Part shown: one piece after another, positions 1-8,378 of the stretch
Layout of the letters: each line of letters opens with the position of its first letter
How positions within the stretch are numbered: position 1 is the stretch's first letter
Assembly (NCBI GenBank): GCA_038207565.1
Contig: JBBQZQ010000002.1
Coordinates: forward strand, 124,001 to 188,000
DNA: 64,000 bases
Direction of reading: 5' to 3'
DNA from: JALZAI01 sp038207565
GTDB taxonomy: Bacteria > Actinomycetota > Actinomycetes > Mycobacteriales > Jatrophihabitantaceae
Position numbers and translations under genes: made by a program
Notes under the pieces: model-generated
Told to the model about the DNA's origin: nothing
Databases searched by the model: none
Seen by the model: only the letters and a program-made list of their open reading frames with translations

Positions 1-72
1 ACCGCTCACGATCATGAGCAGGAAAGCGAGCAGGGCGAACGAGGCGCGAGTGGCCAGCCGGGCGCGATGCAT
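1..72 (-). CDS. N-terminus of an exported or membrane protein, cut by the window edge
   Basis: The reverse strand opens with an ATG at 70-72, preceded by a GAG-type ribosome site, and reads 24 codons to the window edge. The peptide has basic residues in its first nine positions (MHRARLATR) followed by a hydrophobic run (ASFALLAFLLMIVSG), as in a signal peptide or first membrane helix. No domain is visible, so no function can be assigned. It is divergent from the SpoIID gene; the roughly 135 bp between them should hold both promoters. Confidence 0.5.
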   Translation of the reverse strand, partial: MHRARLATRASFALLAFLLMIVSG

Positions 73-207
73 GATCTCGACAGGCTAGACGCGAAACACC
101 CCGGATCTGCGCAGCCGATGTTGAAGTGTCGAGGGTGTCTGCCGATGAGGAAGGCAGCCTGTGCGCGCGCTCGGCGTGGCGTCGCAGTAAACGAGACGAG
201 TTGTGAT

Positions 208-1503
208 ATGTGCTCTGCCCACACATCGCGGGTGTACCGGTCGGCAGCGTCCGCCGTCGTCGCCGCGGCCCTGATCGGCTCCGGAGGCGTCGTCGGCCCG
301 GCGGCTGCCGACCCCGGCCGGGCTGCCGACGCGGCTGCCGACGCGGGACCGGCTGCCACCGGGACGGCGGTCTTCGCAGTGCACGGCAACGGCAACGGGC
401 ACGGTCACGGCATGAGCCAGTACGGCGCGCGGGGTGCCGCGATCGCGGGCCTGTCCACCGCGCGGATCCTGGCGTTCTACTACCCGGGAACCACGCTCAG
501 CACGTTGGCACCGAGCAAGATCCGCGTCCGCCTGTCCGGGGCAGCCTCCAACACCACGGTGTTCGCCGGAATCAGGGGCCTGCGCGTGACGGGCTACGGC
601 GCGTTGCCCACGTGGGACTACGTGCGGTTCCGCCTCTCCCCCTATGGCAGCGGGCTGGCGCTCGCTGGTCGCAGCGCCGGCACCTGGAAGACGCTGTCCA
701 CGGAGCTCCCGGCGCGGGCGGATTTCACCAGCTACTACGGCTGGGTCCGGATCCTGATGGCCGACGGCTCGTCCACCCGTTTCCACGGCGCGGTGGGCGC
801 GTTGCGTAGCGGCTCGGGTGAGTACACGATCGACCGAGTTTCCCTGGACAACTACACCAGGGGTGTCGTGCCTCGCGAGATGCCGGCCTCCTGGCCGTCG
901 GCAGCCGTCGGAGCGCAGGCGGTCGCGGCCCGCACCTACGGCCGGAACGCGGTCGAGAGTCACACCGGCTCCTCCTACGACATCTGCGACACGACCAGTT
1001 GCCAGGTGTACGGCGGCATGGCCCATTACAGCTCCGGGGGTTACCTGCAGTGGAGCGACGACCCGGCGGCGGTGGCCGGCAACGAGAACCAGGTGCTGAC
1101 CTATGGCGGCAGCACGATCTTCGCGCAGTTCTCTGCGTCCAACGGCGGCGCCAGCCTCGACGGTGGGCAGGCCTATCTCGTGGGCCGGGTCGACCCCTAT
1201 GACAACGCGACGTCTGGTGATCCCTACCTGAACTGGGCCGACCACGCGTCCGTGTCGCAGGTCGCCGGGTACTACGGTCTCAAGAGCGTCAGCTCCATCT
1301 CGATCACCCGGCGCACCGGATACGGCCAGTGGGGCGGCTGGGTGCTGGCGGCAACGGTCAATGGAACGAACTGGTCCGGTTCCGCGGCGCACGTGTCCAC
1401 GACCGGGTCCAGCCTGGCCTCGGCGCTCGGCCTGATGACCTCGTTCTTCCGCTTCGATTCCACGACCCCCGTGCTGGCCGCGACGACGCTCGTACCCCGC
1501 TAG
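208..1503 (+). CDS. Exported SpoIID/LytB-domain protein
   Basis: This is a 431-residue exported protein with a SpoIID/LytB domain, a family that includes the sporulation peptidoglycan glycosylase SpoIID and amidase enhancers acting on denuded glycan strands. I chose the ATG at 208 because it starts directly at a signal peptide: short basic N-terminus, an Ala-rich hydrophobic stretch, then AAADPG. Earlier in-frame starts at 67 and 145 would place an Arg/Cys-rich extension before the signal. The family core is seen around residues 200-300, with DNYTRGVVPREMP and AVGAQAVAARTYG. A GHGHGMSQYGARG segment near the N-terminus is common in actinobacterial members. The cell-wall role is inferred from the family. 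Confidence 0.85.
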   Translation: MCSAHTSRVYRSAASAVVAAALIGSGGVVGPAAADPGRAADAAADAGPAATGTAVFAVHGNGNGHGHGMSQYGARGAAIAGLSTARILAFYYPGTTLSTLAPSKIRVRLSGAASNTTVFAGIRGLRVTGYGALPTWDYVRFRLSPYGSGLALAGRSAGTWKTLSTELPARADFTSYYGWVRILMADGSSTRFHGAVGALRSGSGEYTIDRVSLDNYTRGVVPREMPASWPSAAVGAQAVAARTYGRNAVESHTGSSYDICDTTSCQVYGGMAHYSSGGYLQWSDDPAAVAGNENQVLTYGGSTIFAQFSASNGGASLDGGQAYLVGRVDPYDNATSGDPYLNWADHASVSQVAGYYGLKSVSSISITRRTGYGQWGGWVLAATVNGTNWSGSAAHVSTTGSSLASALGLMTSFFRFDSTTPVLAATTLVPR

Positions 1504-1540
1504 CCGGCACGACGCCGGCGGGGTGTGACACCCTCGGCTG

Positions 1541-2605
1541 GTGCATGGTACGGACGCGGTGATCTTGGTCGGTGGGCTCGGCAGCCGGCTGCGTCCGTTG
1601 ACCCTCTCGGCGCCCAAACCGATGCTGCCCACGGCCGGCGTGCCGTTCCTGACGCATCTGGTGACTCGGATCCGGGACGCAGGCATTACGCACATCGTCC
1701 TGGGCACGTCCTACCGCGCAGAGGTATTCCGGGACTTCTTCGGCGACGGTTCGAGGCTGGGCGTCGAACTGGACTACGTCGTCGAGACCGAACCGCTGGG
1801 CACGGCGGGCGGCATCCGCAACGTGGTCCCGGCGCTGCGCGGTGACACTGCGCTCGTGTTCAACGGCGACGTCCTGTCCGGCGTCGACCTGGGCGCGCTG
1901 CTCGAGACCCACGAGCGGGCCGGCGCCGACGCCACGCTGTACTTGACGACCGTGCCCGATCCGCGAGCGTTCGGGTGCGTCCCGACCGACGGGCACGGGC
2001 GGGTGATCGCGTTCCTGGAGAAGGATCCGAATCCGGTCACCGATCAGATCAATGCCGGCGCGTACGTGTTCCGCCGTGCAGTGCTCGATTCCATCCCGAC
2101 GGGACGCCCGGTGTCCGTCGAGCGCGAGACGTTCCCGCAGCTGCTCGCTTCGGGCGCGCGGGTGCAGGGACATGTCGCCGACGCCTACTGGCGCGATCTG
2201 GGGACGCCCGCGGACTTCGTTGCCGGGTCGGCCGATCTGGTGCGGGGCATCGCGCCGTCATCGGCATTGCCCGGCCCGGTGGGCGAGGCGCTGGTGCTGC
2301 CCGGCGCCGCGGTGTCCGGGACGGTCACCGGTGGCACGTCCGTGGGTCGCGGGAGCGTCGTCGAGGCCACGGCGGTCGTCGACGGCTCGGTGCTCTTCGA
2401 CCATGCGTCGGTCGGCGCTGGTGCGGTGGTGCGCCGGTCCGTCCTCGGTTTCGGCGCGGTGGTCGGCGCAGACGCGGTGATCGAGGACACCGTCATCGGT
2501 GACCGGGCCCGCGTCGGCGCTCGTGTCGAACTGCGCGCCGGCGTGCGGGTGTGGCCGGACGTCGTGCTCGCGGACGGCTCGGTGCGCTTCTCCTCGGACC
2601 TGTAG
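1541..2605 (+). CDS. manB: Mannose-1-phosphate guanylyltransferase-type nucleotidyltransferase
   Basis: The 354-residue product is a sugar-1-phosphate nucleotidyltransferase, most likely forming GDP-mannose from mannose-1-phosphate and GTP for lipoglycans and glycoproteins. The N-terminus has the nucleotide-binding signature ILVGGLGSRLRPLT and the KPMLP motif. Conserved NGDV and a DLGTPADF segment follow, and the C-terminal third is a left-handed beta-helix of repeated V-G-GA units. The start is GTG at 1541. Mycobacterial manB lies beside fbiA and fbiB, and the same neighbourhood is seen here, which supports the manB reading over other NDP-sugar synthases. It is separated from the glycosylase gene by 3 bp, so the two are probably co-transcribed. 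Confidence 0.8.
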   Translation: MHGTDAVILVGGLGSRLRPLTLSAPKPMLPTAGVPFLTHLVTRIRDAGITHIVLGTSYRAEVFRDFFGDGSRLGVELDYVVETEPLGTAGGIRNVVPALRGDTALVFNGDVLSGVDLGALLETHERAGADATLYLTTVPDPRAFGCVPTDGHGRVIAFLEKDPNPVTDQINAGAYVFRRAVLDSIPTGRPVSVERETFPQLLASGARVQGHVADAYWRDLGTPADFVAGSADLVRGIAPSSALPGPVGEALVLPGAAVSGTVTGGTSVGRGSVVEATAVVDGSVLFDHASVGAGAVVRRSVLGFGAVVGADAVIEDTVIGDRARVGARVELRAGVRVWPDVVLADGSVRFSSDL

Positions 2606-2608
2606 CCG

Positions 2609-3523
2609 GTGGCGGAGGCTGTGCTGGAACGGAGCTGGGATGCCGGACGGCCCGTGAACCTGAGCGCTACCCTGCGCCCGCTACAACGCGGCGTCGGCGA
2701 CCCGGCGCACCGCGTGGACGGGTCGGGAGCGTTCTGGTGGGCCTGTGACACCCCCGACGGTGCCGGCACCCTTGCCCTGACGGCAGCGCGTGGGACCGTG
2801 TCGGCGACGGCCTGGGGCGACGGTGCCGCATGGCTGATCGACCGCGTCCCCACGCTCGTAGGTGCCGGCGACGACTGGTCCGCGCTCGACCTCACCGATC
2901 TGCCGCGGTTGCGCGACGTGTTGCGCCGGTGCCCCGGCATGCGGCTGCCGACGACCGGTCTGGTGCTGGAATCGCTCGTCCCCGCCGTACTGGAACAGAA
3001 GGTCACCGGAAAGGAGGCGCGCGTAGCCTGGCGCGGGCTCTGCTACCGATTCGGCACGCCCGCCCCTGGGCCGGTGTCGATGCGGGTGCCGCCGTCGCCG
3101 CGGGCGTTGCTGGCGATCCCGTCCTGGGAATGGCACCGACTCGGCGTCGATGGCAAGCGGCAGCGCGCGATCCGCGCGGCGGCGACGGTGGCGTCGCGGC
3201 TGGAGGAGTGCACCACGATGACGCCGTCCGACGCGCTGAAGCGGCTGCAGGTCATCCCGGGTGTGGGGGAGTGGACGGCTGCGGAGACGGCGCAGCGGGC
3301 GCTCGGGCACCCCGACGCCATCAGCGTCGGCGACTACCACATCAAGAACTGGGTGGTGCACTTCCTCACCGGACGCCCACGTGGCACCGATGAGGAGATG
3401 CTCGAACTGCTGGTGCCATGGGCCGGTCAGCGCCAGCGGGTGGTGCGGCTGATCGAGCTGTCCGGGGTCGGCACGCCCCGCTTCGGTCCGCGGTTCGCCC
3501 CCAACGACATCCGCGCGATCTAG
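2609..3523 (+). CDS. AlkA-like DNA-3-methyladenine glycosylase
   Basis: This 304-residue protein belongs to the helix-hairpin-helix GPD superfamily and should excise alkylated bases from DNA. Around residues 215-245 it carries the hairpin IPGVGEWTA, then VGDYHIKN, in which the Asp occupies the position of the catalytic aspartate of AlkA/MutY-type glycosylases. The N-terminal third matches the AlkA-type lead-in domain. There are no iron-sulfur cysteines at the end, unlike Nth or MutY. The GTG start at 2609 sits just after the guanylyltransferase stop. Its stop codon overlaps the stop of the convergent serine hydrolase gene. AlkA function is inferred from fold and motifs. Confidence 0.8.
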   Translation: MAEAVLERSWDAGRPVNLSATLRPLQRGVGDPAHRVDGSGAFWWACDTPDGAGTLALTAARGTVSATAWGDGAAWLIDRVPTLVGAGDDWSALDLTDLPRLRDVLRRCPGMRLPTTGLVLESLVPAVLEQKVTGKEARVAWRGLCYRFGTPAPGPVSMRVPPSPRALLAIPSWEWHRLGVDGKRQRAIRAAATVASRLEECTTMTPSDALKRLQVIPGVGEWTAAETAQRALGHPDAISVGDYHIKNWVVHFLTGRPRGTDEEMLELLVPWAGQRQRVVRLIELSGVGTPRFGPRFAPNDIRAI

Positions 3524-4344
3524 CGGTAGGCCTCGAGCACTGCGTTCGACAGCGCGGGCCACGCCTCGGCGGCCCACGGTCCGAAGTTCGCATCGGCGAG
3601 CGCGACCAGCGCGAGGCCGGCGTCCGGGTCGACCCAGAGCATCGTGCCGCTCTGCCCGAAGTGGCCGTAGGTGGCGGGCGAGTTGGCCGACCCCGTCCAG
3701 TGCGGAGATTTGTGCGCGCGGATCTCGAACCCCAACCCCCAGTCGTTGTCGAGCTGGCCACCGAAGCCAGGCAGCACGCCCCGCAGGCCCGGGTACTGCA
3801 CCGAACGCGCTTCGGCGAGGGTGGCCGGGGCGAGCAGCCCGGAGGGAGTGATCAGCTCGTGCGCCACCCGGGCCAGATCGTCGACGCTGGACACCCCGTC
3901 GCGCGCCGCCGAACCCGGCAGCGTCGTGGAGGTGAGCTTCATCGGGGCGACGACTGCCTCGTCCAGGTAGTTGGCGAACGCGATGCCGGTGGCCATCTCG
4001 ACCAACCGGGCCGCGAGCTCGATGCCGACATTGGAGTACACGCGTCGGGTGGCCGGCGGGAACGATCGCAAGAGGCGCTCCGGCGCGAGTCCTGACGCGT
4101 GCGCGAGCAGGTGCCGCAGGGTCGCGCCGGGGAGCAGCGCCTCGTCCGCGGGGTCGTCGAGGGATACCGCTTCCTCCTCGACGGCGACGAGAATCGCCAG
4201 CGCGGCGAGCGGTTTGGTGACCGACGCGAGGGGGAACGGGTGCGCCGTCGGGCCGTGCGCGGCGAGCACCCCGTCGGCGCTCACGACCGCCGCCGCGGCA
4301 GTCGGCACGGGCCACTGTTGGATCGCGGCCAGCACGTCGCTCAT
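3520..4344 (-). CDS. Serine hydrolase, beta-lactamase/penicillin-binding family
   Basis: The 274-residue protein is a class C beta-lactamase-like serine hydrolase. It has the SxxK nucleophile motif (PLASVTKPLAAL, near residue 42), a YSN motif (VYSNVG) in the position of YxN, and GHFGQSGT in the region of the third active-site motif. No signal peptide is visible, which suggests an intracellular esterase or peptidase rather than a true beta-lactamase. The ATG at 4344 overlaps the fbiB stop by four bases (ATGA), so it is the last gene of the leftward F420 operon. A role in F420 metabolism is not established. Confidence 0.8.
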   Translation of the reverse strand: MSDVLAAIQQWPVPTAAAAVVSADGVLAAHGPTAHPFPLASVTKPLAALAILVAVEEEAVSLDDPADEALLPGATLRHLLAHASGLAPERLLRSFPPATRRVYSNVGIELAARLVEMATGIAFANYLDEAVVAPMKLTSTTLPGSAARDGVSSVDDLARVAHELITPSGLLAPATLAEARSVQYPGLRGVLPGFGGQLDNDWGLGFEIRAHKSPHWTGSANSPATYGHFGQSGTMLWVDPDAGLALVALADANFGPWAAEAWPALSNAVLEAYR

Positions 4345-5681
4345 CTGCCGAGCCGCTGCCGCGCCGCCTCCACCAGACGCGGCAGGTCCGGAGCCACGCC
4401 GTCGGGCAGGCGGTCCCACGCGAACCAGCGCAGATCCAGCGACTCGTTGCTCTGCACCGGCTCGGCGCCGTCCGGTGCGATGGCGACGTAGCGCACGTCG
4501 AAGTGCCGGGTGGGGACGCCGAGCGAGCAGGTGATCGGGTGGATGTCCAGTCCCAGGGGTGTCGGGTCGAAGGACAGCGAGCCGATGCCGCTCTCCTCGC
4601 GTGCCTCGCGGGCCGCGGCGTCGAGCATGCTGTTGTCGCCCGCCTCGCAGTGCCCTCCCAGCTGCAGCCACATGCCCGCGCGCGGGTGCAGGGTCAACAG
4701 CACGACCCGGCGCGACGGGTCGATCACGAGCGCGCTGGCGGTGAGGTGACCCGGTGCGCACGAGCGCCACACGGCGTCGGGGCGGGCGGCCAGGAACCCC
4801 AGGAATCCCTGCTGGACGGCCGGTTCCACGTCCGTGGCCGTCATCGCCGAGATGACCTGGACGGCGTCTGCATGCAGCGGGGGCGCCACGTCGGTCGCCC
4901 AGCCCACGTCCTCACGACCGACCGCCATCGCCTCGGCCGTACCCAGTCGGAACAGATCGTCAGCGGAGCCGCGGATCAGCGACCGGCTGCCCATCCCGTC
5001 GTCGTCGAGCTTGCCGTCCCGGGCGAACCCGCGTACCACCGCGACCGGCACTCCGCCGAGCTTGCCCTTGACCAGGTCGCCGGCGGCGGCGAGCTCGTCG
5101 GCGACAGCGACCTGGGTGACGGCGAGCACGTTGCCGAACACGTCGGTGCGCCCGCGCGCGTCGGTCAGCGCCGTCAGCCCGGCGACCCCGATCGCGGTGT
5201 CGGCGATCCCGGCTCGCCACGGCCGTCCCATGGAATCGCTGATCACCACCCCGACGTCGACGCCGAGCGAGGCGCGCAGCCCTTCCCGCAGCAGTTGCGC
5301 CGAGGCGTCCGGGTCTACGGGCAGCAGCGCGATCTCGTTGCGCGCGACGTTGGACAGGTCGACCCCGGCCGCAGCGAGCACCAGGCCCTGGCGCGTCTCG
5401 ACGATCTTCAGCGAGTCGCGTGCGGCCACCACCCGCACCGTTTCGGCGTCGATCGCCTGCTGGCGGGCGGCCTCGCGGGCGTCCTCGTCCGCGGTGTCCA
5501 GCACGATCAACCGGCCCTCGACCTTCGAGACGGCTTTGGACGTGACGACGACGACGTCGCCGTCCTGCAGGGTGGGTGCGTGCTCGGCGATCAGGCCGGC
5601 GAGGTCGTCCCCGGGACGCAGCTCGCCGATGCCGAGCACCGGCAGGATTTCGATGCGTGCGGATGCATGGTCGTGACTCAT
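4341..5681 (-). CDS. fbiB: F420-0:gamma-glutamyl ligase fused to a Nudix domain (FbiB variant)
   Basis: The 446-residue protein has an N-terminal CofE domain (about residues 8-250), which adds glutamate residues to coenzyme F420-0 using GTP. Recognisable parts are DVVVVTSKAVSKVEGR, ISDSMGRPWRAG and KLGGVPVAVVRG. In mycobacterial FbiB (about the same length) the C-terminal half is an FMN-binding nitroreductase domain. Here it is instead a Nudix hydrolase-like domain (about residues 311-446) with WLQLGGHCEAGD and REAREESGI. The second half of the Nudix box is intact, while the first Glu position of the box appears to be Asn. The start overlaps the fbiA stop as ATGA. The Nudix substrate is unknown. 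Confidence 0.9.
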   Translation of the reverse strand: MSHDHASARIEILPVLGIGELRPGDDLAGLIAEHAPTLQDGDVVVVTSKAVSKVEGRLIVLDTADEDAREAARQQAIDAETVRVVAARDSLKIVETRQGLVLAAAGVDLSNVARNEIALLPVDPDASAQLLREGLRASLGVDVGVVISDSMGRPWRAGIADTAIGVAGLTALTDARGRTDVFGNVLAVTQVAVADELAAAGDLVKGKLGGVPVAVVRGFARDGKLDDDGMGSRSLIRGSADDLFRLGTAEAMAVGREDVGWATDVAPPLHADAVQVISAMTATDVEPAVQQGFLGFLAARPDAVWRSCAPGHLTASALVIDPSRRVVLLTLHPRAGMWLQLGGHCEAGDNSMLDAAAREAREESGIGSLSFDPTPLGLDIHPITCSLGVPTRHFDVRYVAIAPDGAEPVQSNESLDLRWFAWDRLPDGVAPDLPRLVEAARQRLGR

Positions 5682-6619
5682 GTGGCCAGTTCCAGCGCCG
5701 CGCGGACCATCGCCGCGGTTGCCCGGTCGTCGATCATCAGCAGCGGGACGGCTCGGACGCTCACGCCAGGCACGTCGGCGGTGTCGGTGTCGTGGATCAG
5801 CCAGCCGTCGAGCAGGCCCCCTTCCTTGCGCGCGCCGTAATGGCGACCGACGCCCTCGGCGCTCACCTCGACGCCGATCGCCGGCAGGCACGCGTCGGCC
5901 ATGCCGCGTACCGGGGCGTTGCCGATGATGGGGGAGAGCCCGACGACCGGCGCAGGGCCTCGGGCAAGCGCGCTGCGGATCGCGGGAAGCCCGAGGATCG
6001 TGCCGATCGAGACGACCGGGTTGCTCGGGGCCACGAGGACGACGTCGGCGTCGGCGATCGCCTCGAGCACGCCCGGCGCGGGCAACGCCTCGTCCACCCC
6101 GATCTGGACGAACGCCTCCGCCGCGAGCGCCGAGCCGTGCCGGACCCACCACTCCTGGAAGTGGATCGCCCGACGCGCGCCGTCGAGCTCGACGACGACG
6201 TGGGTCTCGCAGCGCTCGTCGGTCATCGGCAGCAGGCGCAGGCCGGGCTGCCAGCGCTCGCAGAGGGCCGCGGTGACGGCGCTGAGGGGGTAGCCGGCGT
6301 CGAGCATGCGGGTACGGACGAGGTGCGTCGCGATGTCGAGATCGCCGAGACCGAACCAGGCCGGCTCTGCACCGTACTGTTCGAGCTCGGCCTTGATCCG
6401 CCAGCTCTCGCCGCGCCGGCCCCAGCCCCGCTCGTGGTCGTGCACCTCGCCGAGTGTGTACATGACCGAGTCGAGGTCCGGGCAGATGCGCAGGCCGTGC
6501 AGCGTGACGTCGTCGCCGGTGTTGACGATCGCGGTGATGTCGTCGGAGGTGCAGGCCGCACGTACGCCCCGCAGGAACCGCGCGCCGCCGATGCCGCCGG
6601 CCAGAACCGTGATCTGCAC
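5678..6619 (-). CDS. fbiA: FbiA, 2-phospho-L-lactate/enolpyruvyl transferase of F420 synthesis
   Basis: This 313-residue CofD/FbiA-family enzyme transfers a phospholactyl or phosphoenolpyruvyl group from its guanylylated donor onto the deazaflavin Fo. In actinobacteria the product with PEP is dehydro-F420-0. The N-terminal nucleotide-binding motif LAGGIGGARFLRG, the INTGDD-like element VNTGDDVTLHG, and the APSNPVVSIGTIL and PIIGNAPVRGMAD segments are all present. The gene lies between a DUF4031 gene (9 bp upstream) and fbiB (4-bp overlap). Fo synthase (fbiC) and the donor-forming fbiD are not in the window. Confidence 0.93.
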   Translation of the reverse strand: MQITVLAGGIGGARFLRGVRAACTSDDITAIVNTGDDVTLHGLRICPDLDSVMYTLGEVHDHERGWGRRGESWRIKAELEQYGAEPAWFGLGDLDIATHLVRTRMLDAGYPLSAVTAALCERWQPGLRLLPMTDERCETHVVVELDGARRAIHFQEWWVRHGSALAAEAFVQIGVDEALPAPGVLEAIADADVVLVAPSNPVVSIGTILGLPAIRSALARGPAPVVGLSPIIGNAPVRGMADACLPAIGVEVSAEGVGRHYGARKEGGLLDGWLIHDTDTADVPGVSVRAVPLLMIDDRATAAMVRAALELAT

Positions 6620-6628
6620 CTTCCGAAC

Positions 6629-6928
6629 CTATCCGATCGGACGGGACCGCCCGGCTGCTCCCAGCTGGGCCTTGCGCCTGCGCAGCAGCTCGCCGACCTC
6701 GTGCATCCCGACCTCCCGGGCGCCGAGCGCGACGGCCTGCGCGCGCAGGTGCTCGGGAAGGTCATGGTGCCAGCGCCACGGGTGGTCCTGGAAGAACCGG
6801 CGCGGGATGCCGAGCTGGTCGGCCATGGCGTGCAGCTCCTCGCGGGAGTCGGCGAGCAGGTGGCAGAACTCGGTGAAGCGCAGACCTGCGGTCGGGTACG
6901 AGCGCACCGCGTCGACGTAACAGGCCAC
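6629..6928 (-). CDS. DUF4031 protein
   Basis: A 99-residue protein matching the small DUF4031 family. It starts MACYVDAVRSYP, contains HLLADSREELHAMADQLGI, and has PRRFFQDHPWRWHHDLPEHL, with the aromatic and His-rich block typical of the family. No biochemical function is established for the family as far as I know. The gene is the first of the leftward cluster and ends 9 bp before fbiA, so it is probably co-transcribed with the F420 genes. It starts 46 bp from the divergent DUF6176-like gene. Confidence 0.75.
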   Translation of the reverse strand: MACYVDAVRSYPTAGLRFTEFCHLLADSREELHAMADQLGIPRRFFQDHPWRWHHDLPEHLRAQAVALGAREVGMHEVGELLRRRKAQLGAAGRSRPIG

Positions 6929-6974
6929 GTCCTCGACGGTAGTGGCAGCGTGCCCGGTGGGGCAGGCTCAGCGC

Positions 6975-7376
6975 ATGCCACGAAGCATCCCCGAAGGTCT
7001 GGTCGTCGAGCTGTCGCGCGGGAAGGTGCTGCCCGGTGCCTCGGCCGAAGCCGAGCGCTGGATGCGGATGCTCGACGAGCGCGTGGAGGAGTGTGACGCG
7101 ACGGTGGACCGCGAGCGGATGGCGATCGAGATCGTCTTCCGGCTGCAGGAGGACGGCCAGCAATACCTGTACTCGGTCAGCGTCCACGGTCCGAACGACG
7201 CTCAGCTGGACCTGACCAACGCCCTGGACCGTGACCACCTCGCTCAGGCGAAGCGGACGAAGGAGCCCGGCTGGGTGGAGGCGGAGCCGCAGGTGCTGCT
7301 GCTGCCGGACCCGATCCGCGAGGCCGTCATCGACTGGGCCCTGCGCCCGTCTGCGACGCCTTACTCCCCGGACTGA
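6975..7376 (+). CDS. DUF6176-like small protein
   Basis: A 133-residue soluble protein resembling the DUF6176 group. It has VELSRGKVLPGASAEAERW followed by an acidic helix and an EIVFRLQEDGQQYLYSV strand, suggesting a ferredoxin-like fold. No catalytic motif is apparent. The ATG at 6975 is preferred because the upstream codons lie in the short divergent promoter region shared with the DUF4031 gene. The stop codon falls inside the first copy of a 49-bp repeat (7364-7412). Function unknown. Confidence 0.65.
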   Translation: MPRSIPEGLVVELSRGKVLPGASAEAERWMRMLDERVEECDATVDRERMAIEIVFRLQEDGQQYLYSVSVHGPNDAQLDLTNALDRDHLAQAKRTKEPGWVEAEPQVLLLPDPIREAVIDWALRPSATPYSPD

Positions 7377-7412
7377 CCAGCTGGGGCGCCGGATTCTGGT
7401 GGGTGCGGGGAG
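7364..7412 (+). repeat. 49-bp hairpin repeat, copy A
   Basis: This segment begins CTCCCCG and ends CGGGGAG, so its ends are inverted repeats, and it carries inner GACCAG / CTGGT arms. A second copy of identical length and orientation lies at 8300-8348. The upstream gene's TGA stop lies 10 bases into each copy. It could fold as a transcript-end hairpin. Confidence 0.55.
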
Positions 7413-7617
7413 GAAGACGTCCGTGGCCCTGGACGAGGCGGGTTGCGGTTCGCAGACCCGCCACGATCAAGCGGTGGGCGACGCACCTGATCCGGACTGG
7501 TACTTCGAGCACGTCCTGCAACACGCGTCGCCCGGCGCTTCGACGCGGGTGCCGCCCGGGCCGGTCGCCCGCTGGACGCGCTCATGGCAGCTCCAGCAGG
7601 ACGGTCTGGATTCCCGC

Positions 7618-8312
7618 GTGGCCGTGCGAGCCAGAGGATTCGCGTTGTCGTGGGCGGCGGCGCGCGATGCCGGCTGCAGCGACGCCGACATCCGCCGCCT
7701 CGTCCGGCGGGGAACGTGGTCCTCGCCCGTCCGCGGCGCGCTCGTAGCTGTCACGGTGCCGCTGCCCGCCTGCGACGATCGCGACTCCGGACTGCTCGCG
7801 CAGCGCAGACGCCACGCCGCAGCGGCCACCGCGGCGACCGTTGTCCGCCGCGCTCGACGACAGTGAGGTGACCACGTGGTTCGGAGCACCGGTGACCGGC
7901 GTCGCACGCACGCTCGTCGACGTCGCGCGTGACGACCCACGCGATGCCCTGATGGCGGCCGACGCGGCCCTGCGTGCTGATCTCGTGACCACCCGGCGGA
8001 TCGGGGCACAGCTGGCGCGGGCGTCCGGCTGGCGTTGCACCACGGCGGATTTCCGGTGCCTGAGCTGCAGGCGGTTATCGGTGACTACCGCGTCGACATG
8101 CTGTGGCGGCGGCACCGGGTCGTTCTGGAGGCCGACGGGCGGGGCAAGTACACGCAGCGGAGCTCTGGCGGGAGAAGCGCCGTGAGCACCGGCTCGCGCA
8201 ACTCGGCTACCACGTGATTCGGGTGCTCTGGTCGGACGTGATGAGGGGCTGGCCAACGACCCGAGCCCTGCTGTGGTCGGCGCTCGGCCAGCGCGCTTCC
8301 TCCCCGTCCTGA
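7618..8312 (+). pseudogene. Decayed DUF559/AbiEi-type protein gene
   Basis: Pieces of one protein family are scattered over three frames. The first (from a GTG at 7618) reads RARGFALSWAAARDAGCSDA and RRLVRRGTWSSPVRG, the winged-helix lead-in of AbiEi-like antitoxins. The next frame (from about 7868) gives VTTWFGAPVTGVARTLVDVA. Two further frames (from about 8035 and 8160) give FPVPELQAVIGDYRVDMLW with VVLEADG, then LWREKRREHRLAQLGYHVIR, the VSR-like end of DUF559 proteins. A stretch in the middle appears deleted, and at least three frame changes are needed, so the gene is inactive. The flanking 49-bp repeats suggest it arrived or was duplicated as a unit. Intact relatives are usually about 300 residues. 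Confidence 0.8.
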
Positions 8313-8348
8313 CCAGGATCCGGCGCTGGATCTGGTTCGTGCGGGGAG
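8300..8348 (+). repeat. 49-bp hairpin repeat, copy B
   Basis: Second copy of the element at 7364-7412, in the same orientation and the same length, with CTCCCCG and CGGGGAG ends and inner arms GACCAG-GATCC / GGATC-TGGTTC that pair better than in copy A. It supplies the stop codon of the decayed DUF559 gene at the same offset as in copy A. It lies just before the convergent O-methyltransferase gene and could act as a two-way transcript end. Confidence 0.55.
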
Positions 8349-8378
8349 GATGACGCGACACGGCGCGCAACGCGGGAG

